Shown here: piece after piece, positions 13,072 through 17,978 of the stretch
Layout: each line of letters opens with the position of its first letter
Position numbering within the stretch: the first letter of the stretch is position 1
NCBI GenBank assembly: GCA_964509125.1
Contig: CAZDVZ010000036.1
Span: 1-17,978 of the forward strand
Length of the DNA: 17,978 nt
Direction of reading: 5' to 3'
From: SIG653 sp964509125
GTDB taxonomy: Bacteria; Bacillota; Clostridia; Oscillospirales; CAG-382
Notes under the pieces: generated by a model
Databases searched by the model: none
Told to the model about the DNA's origin: nothing
The model's input: the letters and a program-made list of their open reading frames with translations, nothing else
Position numbers and translations under genes: made by a program

Positions 13072-15711
13072 ATGAAGAGGTTTTTTTCAGTTATATTATC
13101 AATTGTTTTAAGCGTTTCTTTAACTGTTACGGCATTTGCGGATTTACAAGTAGCATCTGCGGATGCTGTAAATGGTGACTTGTTACAAAAAATAGAATTT
13201 GCATATTATTCTGCAGCAGATTCTACAGCTATTTGTTATTATACCAATGAGTATTTTGCCCAAAGTTCTTATACATACAATCCGTCTCTCGCTACAATGT
13301 CCATGAGCCTTGCGTTTTCGGCCTTTGGAAGCAGTGACGGTGGCGAAGATGACTATAGCAATAAAAGCTCTAATGTTAAAGATCTTCTCATGAAGATTGG
13401 CATGAAGGAAGAAAATATTGATGTAAATGAGGGGTATATTACCAAGCCTACAACGGATTCTATTGGCGTCGTCGCCGGAAATATGCCAATAAAATTAGGT
13501 GGCGAGGATTTTACATTGGTAGCAATAGCGGTACGTGGCGGCGGTTATGAGCAGGAATGGGCGAGTAACTTCACTTTGGGAACTTCTTCTCAGCATCAGG
13601 GGTTTTCAGAAGCCAAAACGCAGGTTGTAGAATTCCTTAAAACGTATTTTTCAAGGCAAAACATCTCCGGAGCAGTTAAACTTTGGATAACGGGTTACAG
13701 CAGGGGTGCCGCAGTTGCAAATCTATTGGGCGGTTCGTTTGATGACGGTGTTATCATTGATGAAGATATTACATATCAATTGTCGGATGTGTTTACATAT
13801 TGCTTTGAGGCTCCTGCGGGTGCCCTTACCGATGATCTTGAGGGCACGTCAAGATATGAAAATATTTTCAATATAATCAATCCCAATGATCCTGTACCTT
13901 TTGTTGCGCCTTTCGATATGGGATTTAGCAGATATGGTGTGGATATTTATCTTCCAACAGCAGAAACTGCACCTGAAAATTATGAAACTCTTAAGTCATC
14001 TATGCTTGAATTTTATTATGGAATGGAAGGCATTACTACATATACTGTGGATGATTTCCAAATGAAAAAATTAGGCATGGAAAATTGGTTGCCCGGCGGA
14101 GAGCCCATCAATTTTATTGTAGACGATACTAAAAACAATTATTCTCAAAATGTTTTCTTATCAAAATATGTTACCATCTTATCTGATGAATTTTTCGTGA
14201 CAAGAGAAAATTTTGTTGCAAATTATGAATCCGAGATAAGGGAAATATGTTCTGTTATCTTTGGATGCACCTCGGAACAGCAAAAAATATTATTGGATTC
14301 TTTTATATCTCAAGCACAAAGTAATTGGGGTGAGCTTGCTTGGTCGTATGTTTGGAATGCGGGAATAAATCCTTGGGGAGAAGAAGCAGATGCTCTTAAA
14401 ATAATTTCCGAATGGTTGAAAACTGCTATAAACGATGCGGGTATTACGGATTATGACGAAGCTCTTATTGATTCTGCGGGAATTGCTTTAGGCGATCTTA
14501 TGCTTGCCTTGGTCTTAAGTCATCCAAATTATTTCAGCACCGCGGTGATGAACGCAAGCGGACTTATGGAGGCACATTATCCTGAATTGTGTTTTGCATG
14601 GCTTCAGTCGTTGGATAGTAATTATACAGATAAGGATGTAGAATATACTATAAATAAAAATGCTTATCGCATAGTTTATATTGAAGGGGATGCGGACGTT
14701 AATGTGTTTAAAGCTGACGGAACGCTTATAGCTTCTATAGTTGATGACGCTCCCGTTCAGATAAATAACAGCGCATATTCTTTTGGAATTGATGAAGGAC
14801 TGAAATATATAATTCTTCCAATAGATAACTCATATAACATCATTATGGAAAACGATACAGAATCTTTGGTGAATTATACTGTCAAGGAATTTAATGCCTC
14901 ATTTGGTTTTACAAGGGTTGTAGAATTTAACAGTTCGTTAATATCAGAAAAGGATTATTTGACGGGAAGCATTCCATCATATTCCGACGAAGAAATAAAA
15001 AGCGGAGCGCCATTAGGTTCTACAGTTAAGTATACTCTTACAAGCTCAGTAGGAACCGTTGTGGAAATAGTACATGAAGTTTCAAGGAATCATATGTTTA
15101 ATGTAAATGCCATATCTTCCAACGAAAAATATGGTTACGTTAGCGGTGGCGATGTATACAGATATGGCGAAACTGCATATTTGTGCGCCGAAGCCATAAA
15201 CGGATATATTTTTAAGGGCTGGTATGAAAACGGTAAACCCGTTTCAAATGAATTGATATATGGTGTTGAGATTTTGGAAAATAAAAATTTTGTTGCAATG
15301 TTTGGCTGTGCGGAGCTTACACCAATAGCAGGAAACGGAGTATCTGTATCGAATGGTCAGGTTTTTGGAATGTGGGATGAGCTTGACATAGATTCTTCAA
15401 AGCTTTTATTTGAAGCTTCCGAAGTTCTTGAAGCCAATACAGAAGGATATATTGGTACAGGAACACTTTTCACATATTTTGATCTTACATATACCGTTAT
15501 TATTTTAGGAGATACGGACGGAGATGGAGAGATAACGGCTACAGATTATATGAGAATAAAAAGTGCTTTCCTTGGAAAATATACCATGGATGATGTTTAT
15601 GAAAAAGCCGCTGATGTTGACGGTGATGGCGAACTTTCTTCTACGGATTATTTGAGAATAAAATCTCATTTTCTCGGCAAATATACTATTTACGAAAACA
15701 AAACTGTATAA
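13072..15711 (+). CDS. Secreted lipase-like alpha/beta-hydrolase with InlB-like repeat and C-terminal type I dockerin
   Basis: This 879-residue exported protein starts with a signal peptide (hydrophobic 4-20, likely cut after AFA, residue 23). The region about 40-510 resembles class 3 lipase-type alpha/beta-hydrolases. The nucleophile elbow is TGYSRGAAV (Ser210), D273 in NPNDPVPF is the probable acid, and H502 in EAHYPEL (or H484) the probable His. About 675-745 looks like a divergent InlB-type repeat (GYIFKGWYENGKPV, then NFVAMF). Residues 813-872 form a type I dockerin with two calcium loops, DTDGDGEITATD and DVDGDGELSSTD, each followed by DY-x-RIKS-x-FLGKY. Dockerins bind cohesin domains on scaffold or cell-surface proteins, so the enzyme is probably displayed in a complex. 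The substrate is unknown; esterase or lipase activity is inferred from the fold. GAGG stands 4 nt before the ATG. It ends just before a strong terminator. Confidence 0.85.
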   Translation: MKRFFSVILSIVLSVSLTVTAFADLQVASADAVNGDLLQKIEFAYYSAADSTAICYYTNEYFAQSSYTYNPSLATMSMSLAFSAFGSSDGGEDDYSNKSSNVKDLLMKIGMKEENIDVNEGYITKPTTDSIGVVAGNMPIKLGGEDFTLVAIAVRGGGYEQEWASNFTLGTSSQHQGFSEAKTQVVEFLKTYFSRQNISGAVKLWITGYSRGAAVANLLGGSFDDGVIIDEDITYQLSDVFTYCFEAPAGALTDDLEGTSRYENIFNIINPNDPVPFVAPFDMGFSRYGVDIYLPTAETAPENYETLKSSMLEFYYGMEGITTYTVDDFQMKKLGMENWLPGGEPINFIVDDTKNNYSQNVFLSKYVTILSDEFFVTRENFVANYESEIREICSVIFGCTSEQQKILLDSFISQAQSNWGELAWSYVWNAGINPWGEEADALKIISEWLKTAINDAGITDYDEALIDSAGIALGDLMLALVLSHPNYFSTAVMNASGLMEAHYPELCFAWLQSLDSNYTDKDVEYTINKNAYRIVYIEGDADVNVFKADGTLIASIVDDAPVQINNSAYSFGIDEGLKYIILPIDNSYNIIMENDTESLVNYTVKEFNASFGFTRVVEFNSSLISEKDYLTGSIPSYSDEEIKSGAPLGSTVKYTLTSSVGTVVEIVHEVSRNHMFNVNAISSNEKYGYVSGGDVYRYGETAYLCAEAINGYIFKGWYENGKPVSNELIYGVEILENKNFVAMFGCAELTPIAGNGVSVSNGQVFGMWDELDIDSSKLLFEASEVLEANTEGYIGTGTLFTYFDLTYTVIILGDTDGDGEITATDYMRIKSAFLGKYTMDDVYEKAADVDGDGELSSTDYLRIKSHFLGKYTIYENKTV

Positions 15712-15728
15712 TATTCACATTTAGGTTG

Positions 15729-15776
15729 AAAAAATTCCCTTTCGTTCTTTTTGAAAGACCGAGAGGGAAATTTTTT
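15729..15776. terminator. Bidirectional terminator between the dockerin gene and the lepA-hemW cluster
   Basis: TTCCCTTTCGTTCTTT (15735-15750) pairs with AAAGACCGAGAGGGAA (15754-15769) around a TTG loop: 16 positions with one mismatch and one G-U pair. An A-run precedes (15729-15734) and a T-run follows (15771-15776), so it can stop transcription from both sides. It lies 17 nt after the dockerin gene stop and directly after the stop of the small cysteine protein on the minus strand. Confidence 0.85.
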
Positions 15777-15777
15777 A

Positions 15778-15954
15778 TTATTTATGGGGGTTATATTTGA
15801 ATATATCAAATTTGTATTTTTTGCAATTATCGGTGGGCTCAACCACACCATTTTTGTCACAAAGAAAATATTCCATACCGGAAATTTCCGTAGCATATTC
15901 GCAGTTTGCACATATTTTTGGAATATCGTCTTTTGTATATTCATTTGGTATCAT
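15778..15954 (-). CDS. Small four-cysteine protein (zinc-ribbon-like), overlaps hemW
   Basis: This 58-residue protein has four cysteines, C15-x2-C18, C32 and C44, in the pattern ICANCEYA, YFLCDKNGVV, DNCKKYKFD. This looks like a small metal-binding fold, most likely zinc. I recall similar short proteins with CxxCEYA and CKKFxYDP motifs in Clostridia, but know of no established function. The ATG at 15954 is supported by AAGGAG with a 7-nt gap; longer in-frame starts (15999, 15975) lack such a site. It begins 14 nt before the hemW stop, in a different frame, so it is probably translated from the same mRNA. Its stop is right at the terminator. The Shine-Dalgarno, the Cys pattern and the tight fit between hemW and the terminator make it a real gene. 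Confidence 0.75.
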   Translation of the reverse strand: MIPNEYTKDDIPKICANCEYATEISGMEYFLCDKNGVVEPTDNCKKYKFDIFKYNPHK

Positions 15955-17071
15955 ATAAAAGCTCCTTGCATGCATGATAAATAATGTTGTTTGAAACAAA
16001 AAAACCTTTGTCGGTCAGAGTGAAAATGCCATTTTCATGTTTAGCAAAGCCGTTATCCACAAATTGCTTCAAACTATTTGTAAGAGAAGATATTTTGATG
16101 CCTCGCGAAGTACGAAGTGAGAGCATTATTTCTTCTTCCGCAATTTCATCTTGTGATACAAAAAAAGATTCATTAAATCCTAAAGAAGCGTAAAAATCCT
16201 CTTTTTCTGTGTTTTCAATGAATTTTTGTTTGCATGGCATCACAAAAAAACGCTTACCTTCGTAAAACGAATGTGCTCCCGCTCCAAATCCAATATAATC
16301 TTTTCGATTCCAATACCCGCTGTTGTGCTTGGATTCAAACCCTTGTTTAGCAAAATTTGATATCTCATAATGGTCATAACCGGCATTTCTCAGTTCTTTG
16401 CAAATATATAGATACATATCAAGTTGTTCGTCCTCATCGGGAAAGAAAAAGAGGTTTTTTTTCTGAAAAAGCGGAGTTCCATCTTCCAAAGAAAGGGCGT
16501 AAGCAGAAATATGAGAAGGGGAGAGTGATAGAATCTTTTTAATGTCTTCTTTTATGTCTTCTTTTGTTTCGTTGGGAAGAGCATACATTAAATCAACGGA
16601 AATGTTGGAAAAACCCGTCTGTTTTAAAATATTAAAAGCGTCCATACCATCTTCCCATGTGTGTATTCTTCCAAGGTTTTTGAGCCTTTTATTATCCGTT
16701 GTTTGAATTCCTAAAGATACACGGTTAAAGCCACATTCTCTTAAAGAAAAAGCGGTTAGATGATCAACGGTTTTGGGGTTTGCCTCAAAGGTTATTTCAC
16801 AGTCTTTTCTTAAAACATAGCTGTTTTTAATTGAATTTAATACCTTGCAAAGCATTTCACTTTCCAATACTGTGGGAGTACCTCCGCCAAAATAAATTGT
16901 ATCAACTTCCATTTTATTTTGGCGGGAGAAAAATTCTATATTTTTAACAATGGCAGAAATATATTTTGATGCATCATCCCTATTATATTTTTCGGAATAA
17001 AATGAGCAATAAGCGCATTTTGAAATACAAAAGGGGATGTGCACGTAAATCGATAATGTTTTATCAGTCAT
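15941..17071 (-). CDS. hemW: HemW-like radical SAM protein (coproporphyrinogen III oxidase-like, heme chaperone family)
   Basis: This 376-residue protein has the radical SAM cluster motif C-x3-C-x2-C in IPFCISKCAYCSFYS near residue 17, then YFGGGTPTVL and EANPKTV (SAM binding), VSLGIQTTDN, HISAYALSLEDGT and the HemW-type GFGAGAHSFYEGKR. The C-terminal part (about 300-376) is a HemW-type winged-helix domain. HemW is related to oxygen-independent coproporphyrinogen oxidase HemN, but its known members bind heme and are thought to insert it into proteins; older annotations call it HemN. The frame is open further upstream to 17209, but that part is out of frame coding over lepA. The ATG at 17071, which overlaps the lepA stop by 8 nt, fits family starts (short lead, then LSIYVHIPFC). 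There is no strong ribosome binding site, so coupling to lepA is likely. lepA-hemW is a common gene pair. Confidence 0.92.
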   Translation of the reverse strand: MTDKTLSIYVHIPFCISKCAYCSFYSEKYNRDDASKYISAIVKNIEFFSRQNKMEVDTIYFGGGTPTVLESEMLCKVLNSIKNSYVLRKDCEITFEANPKTVDHLTAFSLRECGFNRVSLGIQTTDNKRLKNLGRIHTWEDGMDAFNILKQTGFSNISVDLMYALPNETKEDIKEDIKKILSLSPSHISAYALSLEDGTPLFQKKNLFFFPDEDEQLDMYLYICKELRNAGYDHYEISNFAKQGFESKHNSGYWNRKDYIGFGAGAHSFYEGKRFFVMPCKQKFIENTEKEDFYASLGFNESFFVSQDEIAEEEIMLSLRTSRGIKISSLTNSLKQFVDNGFAKHENGIFTLTDKGFFVSNNIIYHACKELLYDTK

Positions 17072-17978
17072 CGCCAAGCTTGAGAACTGCCATAAATGCT
17101 TCTTTTGAAACCTCAACGCTTCCAAGTGAACGCATCTTCTTTTTACCCTCTTTTTGCTTTTCAAGCAATTTTTTCTTTCGTGTAATATCACCGCCGTAAC
17201 ACTTCGCAAGAACGTCTTTTCTCATTGCCTTAACTGTTTCTCTCGCAATGATCTTTCCGCCTATGGCGGCTTGAACAGGAATCTCAAAAAGCTGTCGGTC
17301 TATGTTTTCTTTCAGCTTTTCGCAAATTCTTCTTGCCCTTGGATATGCTTTATCAGTGTGGACAATAAGGGATAAAGAATCAACGCCTTCGCCGTTAAGA
17401 AGAAAATCAATTTTAACAAGTTTTGAAGGCTTGTAGCCAATAGGCTCATAGTCTAAAGAGGCGTATCCTTTGGTTTTTGACTTAAGTGTATCAAAAAAGT
17501 CATAAATAATCTCATTGAGAGGTAGCTCATAATGAAGCTCAGCTCTGTCAGAAGTAATATATTTCATATCAATAAACGTGCCTCTTCTGTCTTGACAAAG
17601 CTCCATGATGTTTCCTACATATGTTGAAGGAGTAATTATAGTTGCTTTTACAACAGGCTCTGATGATATTTCAATTTCGTCGGGGCCGGGATAGTTAGAT
17701 GGGTTGTCGATGTAAACAACCTTTCCGTTTTTTAATGTAATCTCATAAATAACACTTGGTGCTGTGGTTATAAGATCTAAATTAAATTCACGTTCAAGTC
17801 TTTCTTGAATAACCTCCATGTGAAGAAGACCCAAAAAGCCGCAACGAAAACCAAACCCTAAAGCGAGAGAAGTTTCTGGCTCAAAAATGAAGGCAGAATC
17901 ATTGAGCCTGAGTTTGTCAAGCGCATCTCTTAAGTCTCCATAGCGAGAGCCGTCGGCGGGGTAGATGCCGCTAAATAC
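17064..17978 (-). CDS. lepA: Elongation factor 4 (LepA), C-terminal part; 5' end beyond the window
   Basis: The frame is open to the right window edge and encodes the last 304 residues or so of LepA (full length about 600). Visible landmarks are IYPADGSRYGDLRDALDKL, LGFGFRCGFLGLLHMEV, IEISSEPVVKATIITPSTYVG (EF-G domain V-like fold), KSKTKGYASLDYEP, and the LepA-specific C-terminal domain with the basic RKKKLLEKQKEGKKKM and VEVSKEAFMAVLKL. The GTPase domain lies outside the window. LepA is a ribosomal GTPase linked to translation under stress and to ribosome assembly. It ends in LGDD, and the hemW start codon overlaps its last codons by 8 nt, so both are in one operon with the small cysteine protein. 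Confidence 0.95.
   Translation of the reverse strand, partial: VFSGIYPADGSRYGDLRDALDKLRLNDSAFIFEPETSLALGFGFRCGFLGLLHMEVIQERLEREFNLDLITTAPSVIYEITLKNGKVVYIDNPSNYPGPDEIEISSEPVVKATIITPSTYVGNIMELCQDRRGTFIDMKYITSDRAELHYELPLNEIIYDFFDTLKSKTKGYASLDYEPIGYKPSKLVKIDFLLNGEGVDSLSLIVHTDKAYPRARRICEKLKENIDRQLFEIPVQAAIGGKIIARETVKAMRKDVLAKCYGGDITRKKKLLEKQKEGKKKMRSLGSVEVSKEAFMAVLKLGDD

Noticed and set aside
15955..15999. Longer start for the four-cysteine protein (73 residues)
   Set aside because: The added 15 residues come from the hemW coding region in another frame; the good Shine-Dalgarno belongs to the ATG at 15954.
17072..17209. 46-residue N-terminal extension of HemW
   Set aside because: It is basic sequence read out of frame from lepA; HemW proteins begin a few residues before the YVHIPFC block, matching the ATG at 17071.
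1..17978. CRISPR array, tRNA or rRNA genes, insertion sequence, prophage or defence system
   Set aside because: No regularly spaced repeats, cloverleaf or rRNA sequence, transposase, integrase, nuclease-helicase or toxin-antitoxin genes were seen on either strand.

Overview
The window is AT-rich, densely packed chromosomal DNA from a Gram-positive anaerobe, most likely a Clostridia/Oscillospirales-type (Ruminococcaceae-like) gut bacterium. The evidence is a DUF4364 gene, Rnf-type electron-transport genes, a secreted protein ending in a type I dockerin, a lepA-hemW pair, strong Shine-Dalgarno sites and consensus sigma-A promoters. I see no tRNA, rRNA, CRISPR array, insertion sequence or phage gene. 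The first gene (sugar-phosphate isomerase-like) and the last (lepA) run off the window edges.

Layout. 1-3480: a sugar isomerase/epimerase-like gene, a HAD phosphatase on the opposite strand, a family 2 glycosyltransferase and a DmpA-type (P1) aminopeptidase. 3494-5757: a two-gene operon on the minus strand encoding RnfC-like and RnfD-like proteins, without the other Rnf subunits. 5941-7114: DUF4364 and endonuclease III (nth), overlapping by 8 nt and transcribed away from the rnf pair from divergent promoters. 7149-11748: a four-gene minus-strand polysaccharide operon (PaaK/CapK-like adenylate-forming enzyme, GT4, EpsG-like polymerase, GT2) with a consensus promoter at its head and a long hairpin terminator at its end. 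11749-12055: a divergent promoter region. 12056-15711: a cytoplasmic GH43 glycosidase and a large secreted lipase-like protein with an InlB-like repeat and a dockerin. 15778-17978: lepA, hemW and a 58-residue four-cysteine protein, overlapping head to tail on the minus strand.

How it fits together. The two glycosyltransferase regions point to cell-surface or exopolysaccharide assembly. The set is incomplete: there is no initiating phosphoglycosyltransferase, flippase or chain-length regulator here. GH43 and the dockerin protein suggest plant-polysaccharide use and a cell-surface scaffold (cohesin) system encoded elsewhere. lepA, hemW and nth are housekeeping genes.

The strongest candidate for something new is the orphan RnfC/RnfD pair. 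It keeps both 4Fe-4S cluster motifs and the membrane protein fold. The usual FMN/NADH-binding motifs of RnfC are unrecognisable, and RnfD has lost a normally conserved Asp. This suggests a reduced or repurposed membrane redox module rather than a standard NADH:ferredoxin Rnf complex.
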